Counted from the stretch's first letter, positions 17,629 to 28,046 are shown. The stretch is DNA of 64,000 nt from Bacillus sp. S/N-304-OC-R1 (GCF_019749375.1 NZ_JACWFE010000023.1:124001-188000); one strand, 5' to 3'. Numbers and translations: made by a program. Notes: generated by a model from the sequence alone, not told the origin.

Positions 17629-17790
17629 TCAACTATTACTCTTGGACTCATTTTCAACATTCGTTTTTTTGGTACCTTTACTAACATAAGGTTTTGCACT
17701 CTTTTTTTTATTTGCACTAGCTTGCCAACGATTCCATCCCTTCTTGCCTGTTCCTCTCCCTGTTCCACCTTTTCCTTTAGCCTTACTCAT
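17629..17790 (-). CDS. Small basic protein, DUF3934 family
   Basis: 53 residues reading MSKAKGKGGTGRGTGKK, then GWNRWQASANKKKSAKPYVS and a polar tail. The Gly/Lys-rich N-terminus and GWNRWQAS core match the DUF3934 family of Bacillus small proteins as I remember it; function is unknown. GGAGTG stands 5 bases before the ATG, and a terminator follows. The longer overlapping frame at this locus (17565-17768) is a shadow. Confidence 0.75.
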   Translation of the reverse strand: MSKAKGKGGTGRGTGKKGWNRWQASANKKKSAKPYVSKGTKKTNVENESKSNS

Positions 17791-18501
17791 AAAATCACTC
17801 CATTATTATTCTAGGTTGAGTTCCCTATCTAGTTAGTTTTAGTCTTTTAACTCGGTTATTAACCAAGCATATTGCAATAAATAACAACTTTTCAGTCACC
17901 CATACTATTGTATAGAAAAACTAAACTAATATCGACTGCACGGAATTTCCCTTTTTTCACTAACCTGACTGTTACTTCAATAAGAAAAAGCCATTCTCCT
18001 TATTGAAGAATAGCTAACGTTAGTTTAATAATCAATTGAATTAGCGATTTCAACTAATATTTCTGGTGTCACTTTGTTTGCTATCCGTATATTAACTACA
18101 AGCAAATATTGCTTAAAGAAATATCTTCTATTTATATAAGACTAGTTCGCCTTCCCCATTTAATTATATTTGATCCAAGCTTAGCAAAGTCAGTTTAACG
18201 CAAATTAATTTGCTGTTTTTAATTAGTTCAATCATTACTGTCAGGTAATCTATATGTTCAAACCCTCACCGGAATTTTTGTAAATCTGGAATACTTGCCT
18301 CTACTTATGTTCGTGGTGGGTGGTACTTCCATTTACCAAAGGATGGTTTCTTTTTGTTTTTCTTGACATACAAAAGGGCAATCCCTCAGCCAATTTTTAG
18401 GGTTTTGGGACAGTACCTCTAATCCATTAACTGATAGAAAACCTGTTCAATTTTGCCTCAGTACCAAGCATGACATTGTTAAGCAAATTCCCTCGGCTCT
18501 C
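17791..18501. other. Gene-poor region with a hairpin and a gene-tail remnant
   Basis: No intact gene is seen in these 711 bases. A minus-strand terminator-like hairpin lies at 17984-18014 (GCTATTCT / AGAATGGC, then TTTTTC). Just upstream of it on the minus strand, 18025 to about 18130, an open frame without a start ends YLLVVNIRIANKVTPEILVE..IDY and stops, which looks like the C-terminal end of a lost gene. The stretch 18170-18500 is AT-rich with no recognisable feature. Confidence 0.4.
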
Positions 18502-19026
18502 TTATCCCCTTCTGAAATAGAGGCTGCGTAAAAAGTTCTTGCTGTTCACGCGAGCAATCACCTGACTGCGACTTCTCGGCAAATTGCAGCATTGAGCTAA
18601 GCCGCTAATCCAATTTGCGATTTCTTGATGCGGAAGTAACTCTTTGTCAATCATCGTATCCACGATGTTGACCAAACGCTCATCATCCTCATCGCTAAAA
18701 ATATGTTTACCATTATGAAGCATGCCAGAAATAGCAACAAGAACCTCGTGCAGCATTGCGACGCTCCTCTCCTTGCACTGCACCAGTTCGACAAAAACAT
18801 CCGCACCGTGAGACACGCTGTGAGCCCAGCCTCCTACTGTAAGGTAACCTCGCATATCCTTCTCCTCTTTATAATAACGGAGCATAGAATGCATTAATTG
18901 CTCAATATCCGCTTGATTTAAAAATGGATTCTGTCTGTGGCGTTGCACAATCAAAGCGATAGGCAAGGCAGAGAACGTTCTTGTAAAAACTGACTGATCA
19001 TCTTCACTGCCAATATTATAGAACAA
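18502..19026 (-). pseudogene. DUF2785 family protein, N-terminally truncated
   Basis: The 174-codon frame contains the family signatures SVFTRTFSALPIALI and GGWAHSVSHGADVFVEL and runs to a plausible C-terminus. Normal members are about 280 residues, so roughly 100 N-terminal residues are missing. Family-like sequence (DENHLFYNIG) continues a few codons upstream of the nominal TTG start and then reaches a stop; there is no ribosome-binding site. It sits in a stretch of other gene scraps. Confidence 0.65.
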
Positions 19027-19135
19027 ATGGTTCTCATCCCTCTCATCATTCGTTCATTCGCCTCTCCGAGATCATGAGTCAGTGGAAACTCTACTTATTC
19101 CTACTCCCATGCCTTGGATGCATTAAATTTAGACT

Positions 19136-19282
19136 TCAATTCATTGCACCGGGGAACTTATCAGGATGAAGGCCAAATCCAACACTGAAATGTCCAGGAA
19201 GCTTAAACACTTCACCAGGAAGAACAGATACTTCCGTACTCTAATAAAGTTCCATCAAATCAAATAAGACAGCCTTAATCAT
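19136..19282 (-). pseudogene. Gene scraps: HAD-phosphatase N-terminus fused to an aminotransferase C-terminus
   Basis: ATG 19282, after GGGAGAGG, begins MIKAVLFDL, which is the start of HAD hydrolases, but stops at codon 14 (19241). The same frame then reads VSVLPGEVFKLPGHFSVGFG and on to 19136, matching the C-terminal end of class I/II PLP-dependent aminotransferases. Two unrelated gene ends joined this way indicate deletion between former neighbours. Confidence 0.5.
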
Positions 19283-19370
19283 TTTACATCCTCTCCCAAG
19301 AAACATAATTCTTTATCATTAACCTAAATACCTTCTTCAAGTATCTGTTTCAGATATAATAAGGACGCTC

Positions 19371-19400
19371 ATTCATATTAATGAATGGCGCCATTAATAG
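19371..19400 (-). repeat. GAGCG/GCGCC-type hairpin element
   Basis: Minus-strand GGCGCCATTC / GAATGAGCGTCC arms around ATTAATAT, followed by TTATTATAT. It overlaps the stop codon of the short minus-strand frame at 19378 and resembles the hairpins at 10470 and 13295. Confidence 0.45.
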
Positions 19401-19560
19401 AATACCTTAATATTATCTCAATCATAAAATCAATTATTTCTTCTTTACTAAAGCTACCTGTTAATTGAAAAATCAAATAAACATAACTTCCTCTATCACA
19501 TAATTTAACTCCCTTGGGAAATACTAATTTTAGTAATAGTTTTAATTTTTTAGAGTTCAT
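19378..19560 (-). CDS. Possible small protein of unknown family
   Basis: 60 residues from MNSKKLKLLL to SINGAIH, with a hydrophobic-basic N-terminus and LTGSFSKEEIIDFMIEII. A terminator-like hairpin overlaps the stop. There is no clear ribosome-binding site and the region upstream is occupied by an opposite-strand frame, so this could be another gene fragment. Confidence 0.3.
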   Translation of the reverse strand: MNSKKLKLLLKLVFPKGVKLCDRGSYVYLIFQLTGSFSKEEIIDFMIEIILRYSINGAIH

Positions 19561-19584
19561 TATTAATGTTAATAGTCGTTTTAA

Positions 19585-19906
19585 CATGGCGATTTTATAT
19601 AACTTTCAAGGAGATATTAGGGGAGCAATCGAAGCAACAAATTACCTATGGCTAATGTCCTATCCCTGTCTATATATGTTTGCTATGTGGGATGCTTATA
19701 AAGATGCTGAAGGAGAAACACAAACCTATTCATATCTTCCATTTGTATTTGGAGCATATTTTATAACAATTGGACTTATGTATTCTCCCTCATTTAAATT
19801 AGGGGAAATATTACTTGGGCCTGTATGGCTTCCAATTTTGTCTTTAATTCCAGGCTTATTGGTAGGGTACTTTGTAAGGGGTATCTTAATGTGTATTAAG
19901 GTTTAA
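19585..19906 (+). pseudogene. C-terminal part of a membrane protein, probably N-terminally truncated
   Basis: From ATG 19585 the frame encodes about 106 residues: ILYNFQGDIRGAIEATNYLW, then three hydrophobic segments ending in YFVRGILMCIKV. The frame is open back to 19514 but has no ribosome-binding site at any candidate start. Proteins with this type of sequence are usually longer, with two more N-terminal membrane helices, so I read it as a truncated remnant next to the HAD/aminotransferase and DUF2785 scraps. It might still be expressed. Confidence 0.5.
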
Positions 19907-19941
19907 CAACAGTGATTATAAAATAAACGGAGGCTTATATT

Positions 19942-20943
19942 ATGACTCAACAACATCCTTTAACTTCAAGTGAATTAGGAACATTATGGATGACCTATCA
20001 ATCAAAAACAATGATCCTGAGAATGCTTGAATATTTTATAGCACAAGCAGATGACACTCAAGCTAAAGAAATTATGCAAAATTCTCATCATAAAATTATT
20101 AACTATGTAGAGAATATTAAAAACATCTTCATAAATGAAGGTGCTGTCATTCCTGTCGGATTTACAGAACAAGATGTTAATATTGGTGTTCCTAAGCTAT
20201 ATGATAACAGGTTTGACATTATGTTCCTTCGTCTTCTCAAAGAAATAAACATGGGATTACATACGCTCCATATTAATATGGCATATCGCAAAGATGTCGT
20301 TCTTCTTTATAAGGATTTAACTTCATTTACTCAAGGCGTTTACGATCAATGTGTGGACTATTTGCAAGAGAAAGATGTTTTACCACGACCTCCTGCTGTA
20401 ACTATGCCAAAGTCTGTGGAGTTTGTAGAGGGAACGAATTATATGAGTGGTTTTAATTTATTTTCTGAAAAACGTGCTTTGAATACGATTGAAGTAGCAC
20501 ATTTATATCACGCAATTGAATCAAATATTATTGGAATGCAATTAATTACGGGCTTCGCACAAGTAGCAAATGAACCAGAAGTAAAAAAATACTTCATAAA
20601 GGGAAAAGAATTAGCGAAAAAAATTGTGACTGACAATACTCAATTATTTCTTCAAAGTGATATTCAACCACCTTCAACATGGGGGGCAAATGCAACGGAC
20701 TCTAAGGTAGCCCCTTTTTCAGATAAACTGATGATGTATTGTACCAGTCTTTTTTGCAGTTTTGGTTTAGGAAGTAATGCTTTAGGAACAGCATTTAGTT
20801 TGCGAAGTGACCTCCCATTAAAAATGATTAGTGAAGCAAAAGACATATTAACTTATGGGCAGGAGGGTGGGAAACTCATGGCGAAAAATGGTTGGCTTGA
20901 AGAGCCTCCACAAATGCAGGATAGGAATCAATTAACTAAATAA
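19942..20943 (+). CDS. DUF3231 family protein
   Basis: 333 residues made of two similar helical halves of about 165 residues each (N-half from LTSSELGTLWMTYQSKTM, C-half from ALNTIEVAHLYHAIESNI), the usual DUF3231 duplication of a ferritin-like four-helix bundle. It is common in spore-forming bacilli, and no activity is known. GGAGG precedes the ATG. It forms its own unit with a terminator 30 bases downstream. Confidence 0.85.
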   Translation: MTQQHPLTSSELGTLWMTYQSKTMILRMLEYFIAQADDTQAKEIMQNSHHKIINYVENIKNIFINEGAVIPVGFTEQDVNIGVPKLYDNRFDIMFLRLLKEINMGLHTLHINMAYRKDVVLLYKDLTSFTQGVYDQCVDYLQEKDVLPRPPAVTMPKSVEFVEGTNYMSGFNLFSEKRALNTIEVAHLYHAIESNIIGMQLITGFAQVANEPEVKKYFIKGKELAKKIVTDNTQLFLQSDIQPPSTWGANATDSKVAPFSDKLMMYCTSLFCSFGLGSNALGTAFSLRSDLPLKMISEAKDILTYGQEGGKLMAKNGWLEEPPQMQDRNQLTK

Positions 20944-20969
20944 ACAATATGCAATTACTAAAATAATAC

Positions 20970-21003
20970 AAGCTCTCCTTACTATTAGGAGAGCTTTATT
21001 ATT
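20970..21003 (+). terminator. Terminator of the DUF3231 gene
   Basis: Perfect AAGCTCTCCT / AGGAGAGCTT stem with a 7-base loop and TATTATTTTA following. Confidence 0.8.
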
Positions 21004-21171
21004 TTACTTATAAAAATATTGATTAGGGGTTCGTTTATCTTACACACTTTATTTCTACTCCTTCTTACACTAAACTGCCCGGTAGTACAATAAGTTCAAT
21101 TAATCAACATTGCTTTTGTTTATAATTCCGCCCAAGTTGGTGGTACCAATAAAGCATAAAATTTCCTAAAA

Positions 21172-21213
21172 TAAAATAAAGCATAAGCTTTCCAAACGGA
21201 AATCTTATGCTTT
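21172..21213 (-). terminator. Terminator downstream of ssrA
   Basis: AAAGCATAAG / CTTATGCTTT outer arms with an inner TTCC / GGAA pairing; the minus strand continues ATTTTATTTTA. It is 39 bases after the tmRNA 3' end. Confidence 0.75.
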
Positions 21214-21251
21214 ACGTCACACAATAAATAAAAAACCACCAAATATGTATT

Positions 21252-21610
21252 TGGTGGAGACGGAGGGAGTCGAACCCTCGTCCAGAAATATCGGCACTTA
21301 AGCTTCTACGAGTGTAGTCGATATATTCGCGCTTCGCTGATCCTTCTGCCTATCGACAGGCGTCCGGTCAGCTAGTCTGGTTGTTCTCTTCCTTCATCCT
21401 CAGACGGTGGAATCCGGCGTAGCCCACTTAAAGTGAGTCCCTTACCCTACCACATGGGCAATGGAGGGAGGAACCGCTAAGCGCTATTAAGCAGCTAAAG
21501 CGAAGTTGTTTTGTTGTTTGCCAGTTATTGGCTTTGACGTTTTAACGAGGCCGATCCCCTCGACTCGCGACCTAAGCTCGAACTATCCCTGTCGAATCCG
21601 TAGCGTCCCC
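21252..21610 (-). ncRNA. ssrA: Transfer-messenger RNA (tmRNA)
   Basis: 359 bases on the minus strand, starting GGGGACGCTACGGATTCGAC and ending in an encoded CCA at 21252. The tRNA-like acceptor pairs the two ends, and a T-arm GAGGGTTCGACTCCCTC-type segment is present. The tag frame is at 21487-21522, with resume codon GGC, encoding (A)GKQQNNFALAA and then TAA; the ALAA end directs ClpXP-type proteolysis. It rescues stalled ribosomes together with SmpB, whose gene lies just upstream. Confidence 0.97.
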
Positions 21611-21798
21611 ATTGTAAAAAAATCGGCGGCGAATCTCTGCGTCAACTCACTCGTCGGTATCCTCACGTACCAACTACGTACGTTCCGGTACCTCCTTGAT
21701 CGTTTCCTTGACCTTCTTGCCGCTTTTTTTCCAATGAAGTGAAGTATTATTCATACTGTCCACTTCCGGAATGCTCAAGGAAGCTTGAGCTAAAGTAT

Positions 21799-21838
21799 TG
21801 TCACGTCCTCGTGACAGTTATTATTATAGCACACGATA
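21799..21838 (-). promoter_or_regulatory. Candidate ssrA promoter with a downstream palindrome
   Basis: Extended -10 element TGCTATAAT (TATAAT at 21833-21838) upstream of ssrA, with no convincing -35. Ten bases downstream lies the perfect palindrome TGTCACG / CGTGACA (4-base loop, 21799-21816). A second weak pair, TTGAGC-17-TATGAA, lies nearer ssrA. Confidence 0.4.
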
Positions 21839-21874
21839 CTGCAATTTCATAATGTAAGTTTTTGTAAAACAATC

Positions 21875-22342
21875 CTACATCTTCTGTCTATCACGGAAAG
21901 CACGTTCAACTTCACGCTTAGCTTCTTTCTTCTTCAAGTCTTCGCGCTTATCGTATTTCTTCTTCCCTTTGGCAAGCCCAATTAAAACCTTGGCAAAACC
22001 ATTTTTTAAATACATTTTCAATGGTACGAGTGAATAGCCGATTTCCTTTGTATCACCAATCAATTTGTTGATTTCTTTGCGATTAAGAAGCAGCTTTCTT
22101 GTACGGAGTGGATCATGGTTATAACGATTTCCCTGTTCATAAGGGCTGATATGCATGCCGATTAGGTAAACTTCCCCCTTTTCGATTCTTGCATATGAAT
22201 CCTTCAGGTTCACTTTGCCTGCACGAATTGATTTGATTTCTGTTCCTTGAAGGACAATTCCTGCTTCGTATGTTTCTTCTATTGAAAAATCATGATAGGC
22301 TTTTTTATTCTGAGCCACCATTTTCCCTGCGCCCTTTGGCAT
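21875..22342 (-). CDS. smpB: SsrA-binding protein
   Basis: 155 residues, the normal length. The OB-fold core includes [27 protein letters not shown] and [23 protein letters not shown], and the basic C-terminal tail ([31 protein letters not shown]) enters the decoding centre of stalled ribosomes. It delivers alanyl-tmRNA during trans-translation. AGGGGGA precedes the ATG. It is directly followed by ssrA, as in B. subtilis. Confidence 0.98.
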   Translation of the reverse strand: MPKGAGKMVAQNKKAYHDFSIEETYEAGIVLQGTEIKSIRAGKVNLKDSYARIEKGEVYLIGMHISPYEQGNRYNHDPLRTRKLLLNRKEINKLIGDTKEIGYSLVPLKMYLKNGFAKVLIGLAKGKKKYDKREDLKKKEAKREVERAFRDRQKM

Positions 22343-22480
22343 GACATTTCCCCCTTTATCTTTTTTTACTGTCGGTAAATGTCGTTTAGCTAAGGAGGCT
22401 AACCGGCAGAAAAAAAACTGTAATTAAGCTAAAGTCTATTTTAGCAAAATTCTTCAGTATCCTCAACGGTTGGGCAAATG

Positions 22481-22522
22481 ACAAACATCCAGCAGCCACA
22501 TACCTGCCTGCTAGATGTTTGT
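22481..22522. terminator. Strong inverted repeat after the Cache chemoreceptor gene
   Basis: 15-bp arms ACAAACATCCAGCAG / CTGCTAGATGTTTGT with one mismatch and a 12-base loop, 9 bases after the chemoreceptor stop. No T run follows on the minus strand, so it may act as a weak terminator or mRNA 3' stabiliser. Confidence 0.5.
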
Positions 22523-22530
22523 ATATTTAT

Positions 22531-24504
22531 TTAGTATTTAAATTTCGTAATTAATTCATTCAATTCTTCTGCCATCTTCGTCAGTGCTTTTGCTGAATTC
22601 GAGACTTCCTCCATCGAAGCCAACTGTTCTTCTGTTGTTGCCGCAACTTCCTCAGAAGTTGCTGCATTAGCTTGAGCGATCGTCGTAAGCTCTTTTGCAA
22701 TTTCTGAAATGTCCGCTATGCTTGAGGCAATTTCTTGGGTGAATTCAGAAACCTCTTCCATCCTTGGAGTCACTTCTTTTGTACTCTGGAGGATTTCATT
22801 AAATTTCTCTATTGCCTCTTTTGACACCTTTACCCCCGCTTGTACATCATTTGTGACACGTGCCATTACATGAACTGATCTTTCAGTATCCCGCTGAATT
22901 CCTTGGACAATATTGTATATTTCTTTTGCGGAGGTACTGGATTGCTCGGCAAGGCTGCGGACCTCACCGGCAACAACAGCAAATCCTTTTCCGTGTTCAC
23001 CTGCTCTTGCTGCTTCGATGGCTGCATTTAATGAGAGCAAATTCGTTTGTTCCGCAATACCCGTAATGACATCTAAAATTGAGCTAACTTCTTTTGATCG
23101 GTCATACAAGGACTTAATTGTTTCATTCGATTCCTTTACAGCCTCAGAAATGGAATTCATCTGGCTCATTGTATCTTCAACAGCTTTTCCGCCTATTTCA
23201 GCTTGTTTCGTCGTATGATTCGCTAAATCCGAAATTTCAGCAGATAATTCCGCAATATGTACTACATCTTTAGAAACTTCCTCTATTGATTGTGCATTTT
23301 GTTCTAGGCTATAAGTTTGTTTCTCTGCATTTCCAGCCATCTCTTGAATAGAGGATGCCACTTCTTCTGTTGCACTTGAAGTCTGCTCAGCACTTGCTGT
23401 CAGTTCCTCAGAAGATGCAGCAACCTGTTCAGCATGCTGTTCAATTTGCTGAATGACTGTTTTTAAGCTAATCTGCATATCATTAAATGCATGACCAAGT
23501 TGTCCAACTTCATCATTGGACTTCACTTCTATTAATTCTGTTAAGTCCCCTTTGCTTACTGTTATTGCTTTTTCCTTAAGATTTCTAATCGGTTTAATAA
23601 TCGATTTAATGATAAATAATACAGCGATGGCTCCAAGAATAAAGGCAGCAATGATAACAACTAGAGTTGTTCGTAAAATCGGTGAAGCCGCATCACTAAC
23701 ATCAGAAAGATCAACTGCACCTGCTATCTTCCATCCTGTTAATGTGTTCGTTGCAAAGGACATTATTTTATCAGTTCCACTAATATTGTATTTAAATTTC
23801 CCATTATCTTGCGCATATACTTTATCGAAAAATGCTTCCTTTACTTCAGTGCCAGGTTTATAGGCTGGATGGGAAATGTATTTTCGATTTTTGTCGAGTA
23901 GTCCGGCATATCCACTTTTCCCGATTTTTACTTGATTCATTAATTCTTGAATATACCCTAATGATATATCAATTCCCACTACCCCTGATCCATCCTTAGC
24001 CGCTTGGGAAATGGCTATAACCATTTCACCGGAAGTGGAAATATAAGGCTCAGATATAACTGCCTTACCCTTATTCGCCATTGCGTTATTGTACCATTCT
24101 CTTTTGCGTGGATCATAGCCTTCCGGAATTGGAGACTTTGGTTCTTCTATTAGCTCCCCATCCTCAGTTCCTACATACATTGATATAGTTTCTGGATGAA
24201 ATTGCTTGTACTGATATAATTGCGATCTTAAATAAGGATTGCCATCATTTTGATACTGTTCTCGAAGTACTCCTCCAGAAATTATATCCATATCATGAAC
24301 GATCGGCTGAATAGCACTATCGATGGATGAGTTTAACAATTTTATATTTTCTGCAAAGCCGTCTAATTTTGCTTGTATAACCGCATCTTTTGCTGAACTA
24401 TACGAAATTAGACCAATCGAAATTGTAGGAATAATAAGTATTGTGGCAAAAGCCAAAATTAATTTGGTTCTTAGATTACTGAACATCTTGTTGCCTTTTT
24501 TCAC
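22531..24504 (-). CDS. Transmembrane chemoreceptor with dCache_1 domain, probable amino-acid sensor
   Basis: 657 residues: TM1 about 13-35, an extracytoplasmic double Cache domain about 36-275, TM2 about 280-303, HAMP about 304-357 and a long methyl-accepting domain with the tip [21 protein letters not shown]. In the distal part of the Cache module YDPRKREWY supplies Y130, R135, W137 and Y138, followed by Y154 and D179. That pattern fits the amino-acid-binding dCache_1AA motif known from PctA-like and McpB-like receptors. The start is GTG after GAGGT; an internal ATG six codons later is weaker. It resembles B. subtilis McpA/McpB/TlpA. Confidence 0.92.
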   Translation of the reverse strand: MKKGNKMFSNLRTKLILAFATILIIPTISIGLISYSSAKDAVIQAKLDGFAENIKLLNSSIDSAIQPIVHDMDIISGGVLREQYQNDGNPYLRSQLYQYKQFHPETISMYVGTEDGELIEEPKSPIPEGYDPRKREWYNNAMANKGKAVISEPYISTSGEMVIAISQAAKDGSGVVGIDISLGYIQELMNQVKIGKSGYAGLLDKNRKYISHPAYKPGTEVKEAFFDKVYAQDNGKFKYNISGTDKIMSFATNTLTGWKIAGAVDLSDVSDAASPILRTTLVVIIAAFILGAIAVLFIIKSIIKPIRNLKEKAITVSKGDLTELIEVKSNDEVGQLGHAFNDMQISLKTVIQQIEQHAEQVAASSEELTASAEQTSSATEEVASSIQEMAGNAEKQTYSLEQNAQSIEEVSKDVVHIAELSAEISDLANHTTKQAEIGGKAVEDTMSQMNSISEAVKESNETIKSLYDRSKEVSSILDVITGIAEQTNLLSLNAAIEAARAGEHGKGFAVVAGEVRSLAEQSSTSAKEIYNIVQGIQRDTERSVHVMARVTNDVQAGVKVSKEAIEKFNEILQSTKEVTPRMEEVSEFTQEIASSIADISEIAKELTTIAQANAATSEEVAATTEEQLASMEEVSNSAKALTKMAEELNELITKFKY

Positions 24505-24725
24505 TCTCAGGACCTCTTTCTACACTTAATTATTCATTTATGTCGAAAAAATTGATCATTTAAAAAATCATAATCAATTTGGATTTTTACTCACTTAGTA
24601 TAATTAAACATCATTTCTAACAAGGAACATCTGAGGTATTATTTTACAATAACGAATTATAAATCAGAATTTTTTAGTAATCAACACACTTCTACAATTT
24701 GTTACATTTTTCCACAAATTTCACC

Positions 24726-24755
24726 ATAAAAAAAGAGCACCCATTTGGGCACTCT
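24726..24755 (-). terminator. Terminator of the secG-est-rnr unit
   Basis: Minus-strand AGAGTGCCC / GGGTGCTCT stem with a short loop and seven T residues, about 27 bases after rnr. Confidence 0.85.
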
Positions 24756-24781
24756 AATAAGCTATAGAAACGATAGCCATC

Positions 24782-27124
24782 TTAACGTTTTTTACTCTTT
24801 CTCGTTGCTTTAGGCGCATTTTCATAAAACTTTCTTTTCTTGCGGGGACTTTTACCTGAGCCGTTCCCATTTTTATTTTTCCCTTGACCTTGGCCTTGGT
24901 CTGACTTGCCTTTGCGCGCCTTTCGCTCACTGCTGCCAGTACGGATAATCTTAGGCATTTCGCGCGATTCCCGTCTGCGAGGAGTTCCTTTCATGCCGAC
25001 AATTTCAAAATCAATGGAACGCTCATCTTTATTGACTTTAATTACACGAACCGTAATTTCATCCCCAATTCGGAAGACGTTTCCTGTTCGCTCACCAATC
25101 ATCGCAAGTTGGCGCTCGTCATAGCGATAATAATCATCTGTCATATAGCTAACATGGATTAAGCCTTCAATCGTATTTGGAAGCTCGACAAACATGCCAA
25201 AATTCGTAACCGAGCTAATGATGCCATCGTATTCCTGGCCAATCTTATCTTCCATGTATTCTGCTTTTTTCAGCTCGTCGGTTTCTCGCTCTGCATCAAC
25301 CGCTCTTCGCTCCATATTAGAGGAATGCTCAGCAATATCAGGAAGAAGGGCATTCCATTTTTCACGTGTTGGTGCATCCAGCTTCCCTTGGATTAAATAG
25401 GTGCGGATTAACCGATGCACAATTAAGTCCGGATAACGGCGGATTGGCGAAGTAAAATGTGTGTAAAACTCTGTTGATAACCCAAAGTGTCCCAAACTTT
25501 CAGGATAGTATTTCGCCTGCTGCATGGAACGGAGCATGACTGTTGAGATAACCATTTCCTCCGGCTTTCCTTGCACTTCTTCAATAATCTCCTGCAGCGC
25601 ACGCGGATGTACCGAATTGGCTGTCCCTCTTACTAAATAGCCGAAGTTCGTAATAAACTCGAAAAATCTTCTGAGCTTATCCTCTTTCGGATCCTCATGA
25701 ATACGATAGATAAATGGAACTTCCAGCCAGTGGAAATGCTCTGCAACTGTTTCGTTAGCAGCAAGCATAAATTCTTCAATCAGCCTTTCCGCTGTAGAAC
25801 GCTCACGCAATACAACATCGGTTGGTTTTCCATCATCTTCTACAAGTACCTTTGCTTCTTTGAAATCAAAGTCAATAGCACCGCGTTTCATCCGCTTTTC
25901 CCTTAAAATTTGCGCAAGCTCACCCATTAACCTGAACATTGGAATGAGCGGCTCATAACGCTTCAGCAGCTCTTCATCCTGATCCTCTAGAATACGATTT
26001 ACATCTGAATACGTCATTCTTTCCGTTGTCTTAATGACGCTCTGGAAGATCTCATGGGAAACGACCTCTCCGCTTGGAGTGATTTCCATTTCACATGATA
26101 ACGTCAGTCGATCTACTTTCGGATTTAAGGAGCAAATTCCATTTGACAGACGGTGCGGAATCATCGGAATCACTCTATCTACTAAGTAGACACTAGTTCC
26201 ACGATCAGCCGCTTCCCTGTCGATTGGAGAGTCCTCTGTCACATAATGAGTGACATCAGCAATATGGACACCAAGCTTGTAGTTGCCGTTTTCCAATTTC
26301 GTAACTGTTACCGCATCATCTAAATCCTTCGCATCTGCACCATCAATCGTAACAATGGTCTCGTTTCTTAAATCACGGCGATTTTCAAGGTCACTTTCTG
26401 CAATTGTTTCTGGTGTTTGGTTTGCCTGATCCATCACTTCATCCGGAAATGCCATTGGCAGGCTATGCTTATGTATGATCGACAGGATGTCAACGCCTGG
26501 GTCATTTTTATGACCTAAAATTTGCACAACTTCCCCTTCTGCACTTTTTCGTCCTTCAGGATATGTTGTTAGCTTCACGACAACCTTATGTCCTTCAACA
26601 GCACCTAAAGAAGCACTTTTCGGAATGAAAATATCACTCGTGAACTTCTTGTCATCTGGGATAACAAAGCCAAAATGCTTGCTTTCCGTATACGTTCCAA
26701 CAATTTGCTGAATGCCCCGCTCTAAAATGCGGACAATCGTTCCTTCTCTTCTTTGACCTGACGTTTCTGAGCTGACGCGAGCCAGTACAATATCACCATG
26801 CATCGCATTATTTGTTTCTGTTGGCGGAATGAAAATATCATCCATGCCAGGCTCTTCAGGAATAACAAATGCGAATCCCTTTGCATGCCCTGTTAGCTTC
26901 CCGCGAACGAGGTTCATTTTTTCAGGCAGGCCGTAGCGATTGCTTCTTGTTCTGACGACTAGCCCCTTTTCTTCCATTTTCACTAAGGCTTTGACGAAAT
27001 CCTTGAATTCAGATGAATCCTTAATTTCGAAAGCCTCCTCCATCTCCTGCACGGTTAACGGCTTGTAAGCCTCATCCTTCATATAATAGAGGACTTTATC
27101 TATAATTTGTTGAATATTTTCCAT
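24782..27124 (-). CDS. rnr: Ribonuclease R
   Basis: 780 residues. In order: N-terminal winged helix (about 1-70), two cold-shock-type OB domains (around [18 protein letters not shown] and [14 protein letters not shown]), the RNB catalytic domain with the Mg2+-binding aspartates in [16 protein letters not shown], an S1 domain ([20 protein letters not shown]) and a very basic Lys/Gly-rich tail of about 60 residues. It is a processive 3'-5' exoribonuclease that degrades structured RNA, including mRNAs handled by trans-translation. It follows est and secG on the same strand, as in B. subtilis. Confidence 0.97.
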   Translation of the reverse strand: MENIQQIIDKVLYYMKDEAYKPLTVQEMEEAFEIKDSSEFKDFVKALVKMEEKGLVVRTRSNRYGLPEKMNLVRGKLTGHAKGFAFVIPEEPGMDDIFIPPTETNNAMHGDIVLARVSSETSGQRREGTIVRILERGIQQIVGTYTESKHFGFVIPDDKKFTSDIFIPKSASLGAVEGHKVVVKLTTYPEGRKSAEGEVVQILGHKNDPGVDILSIIHKHSLPMAFPDEVMDQANQTPETIAESDLENRRDLRNETIVTIDGADAKDLDDAVTVTKLENGNYKLGVHIADVTHYVTEDSPIDREAADRGTSVYLVDRVIPMIPHRLSNGICSLNPKVDRLTLSCEMEITPSGEVVSHEIFQSVIKTTERMTYSDVNRILEDQDEELLKRYEPLIPMFRLMGELAQILREKRMKRGAIDFDFKEAKVLVEDDGKPTDVVLRERSTAERLIEEFMLAANETVAEHFHWLEVPFIYRIHEDPKEDKLRRFFEFITNFGYLVRGTANSVHPRALQEIIEEVQGKPEEMVISTVMLRSMQQAKYYPESLGHFGLSTEFYTHFTSPIRRYPDLIVHRLIRTYLIQGKLDAPTREKWNALLPDIAEHSSNMERRAVDAERETDELKKAEYMEDKIGQEYDGIISSVTNFGMFVELPNTIEGLIHVSYMTDDYYRYDERQLAMIGERTGNVFRIGDEITVRVIKVNKDERSIDFEIVGMKGTPRRRESREMPKIIRTGSSERKARKGKSDQGQGQGKNKNGNGSGKSPRKKRKFYENAPKATRKSKKR

Positions 27125-27157
27125 TTACTTTTCCCTCCCTTTTGAGGTTTGTTTCTA

Positions 27158-27904
27158 TTATTCTTCCCAATCGAGCTGTTCTAAAAACTGATAGATGTCT
27201 TCATGGAGCATTTCTTTTTCTTTATCAAATGTAATCACGTGTCCAGATTCCTCGTACCATTTTATCTGCTTTAAATCAGTTTCAACCGCGTTATAAATAA
27301 TATTGGCACTATCCGTATTAATCATATGATCGTGACGCGCCTGGACAACGAAGGCCGGTGAATACACGGTATCAACATGGTTGCGCACATCTGTAATTAA
27401 GTTTTGCAGAGCTTTTAACGTTTTCATTGGTGTTTTTTGAAACTCTGCCATTTCCTGCTGGATCGTCTCGTCACTTTTTCCTTCCAGTCTTTTATATTCC
27501 CGCGCATATTGCAAAATTCCTTCATACATCACTTCTTCGCTTTTTATATACATGGGCGAACACATTGTCACAATTCCCTTTATAGGTACAGTGTATCCCA
27601 ATTTTAGTGAAAATACGCCGCCTAGGGAAAGACCACAAACAGCAATTTCCTGATGACCTTTATTTTTTAAAAACTCGTAGCCATCCACAACATTTTTCCA
27701 CCAATCATCTGGCCCAGTATGGACAAGCTCTTCCGGCGGAACGCCATGCCCTTTATAAAGAGGTGCATGGCATGTATAGCCTTTTCCTTCAAGAAAACGG
27801 CCTAGCATCCGGACATCTGCTGTTGTTCCAGTAAATCCATGAAGTAATAAAACAGCTCTCTTTCCACTGCCAAATGTAAATGGCTTCGGTGTCACAATTT
27901 TCAT
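27158..27904 (-). CDS. est: Carboxylesterase (Est30/YvaK type)
   Basis: 248 residues, alpha/beta hydrolase. The oxyanion motif is [12 protein letters not shown], the nucleophile is S93 in GLSLGG, the acid D192 in RHDHM and the base H222 in GHVITFD, matching the catalytic triad positions of Geobacillus Est30 within one residue. It hydrolyses short-chain esters; its in vivo substrate is unknown. It sits between secG and rnr, 33 bases upstream of rnr, and is probably co-transcribed. Confidence 0.95.
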   Translation of the reverse strand: MKIVTPKPFTFGSGKRAVLLLHGFTGTTADVRMLGRFLEGKGYTCHAPLYKGHGVPPEELVHTGPDDWWKNVVDGYEFLKNKGHQEIAVCGLSLGGVFSLKLGYTVPIKGIVTMCSPMYIKSEEVMYEGILQYAREYKRLEGKSDETIQQEMAEFQKTPMKTLKALQNLITDVRNHVDTVYSPAFVVQARHDHMINTDSANIIYNAVETDLKQIKWYEESGHVITFDKEKEMLHEDIYQFLEQLDWEE

Positions 27905-28009
27905 CTATGTAAAACTCCTTTTTATTAATCAATCGTTTGTTTAAATAATTTCATTTCTATTTTTAGCAAACCTGCCGGGAACAATCCAATGAAAAGCTTT
28001 TATGTAGAC

Positions 28010-28039
28010 GAAAAAAAACCTGACCTTCATAAGGCCAGG
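28010..28039 (-). terminator. Terminator after secG
   Basis: Minus-strand CCTGGCCTT / AAGGTCAGG stem with an ATG loop, then eight T residues. It lies between secG and est, so secG transcripts may be partly terminated before est-rnr. Confidence 0.85.
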
Positions 28040-28046
28040 CTGTTTT

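Noticed and set aside
17565..17768. 67-aa minus-strand frame
   Set aside because: It is a shadow of the DUF3934 gene in another frame, without a family or ribosome-binding site.
24505..24620. Sigma-D promoter for the Cache chemoreceptor
   Set aside because: TAAA with CGACATAA downstream is only a weak match to the motility promoter consensus.
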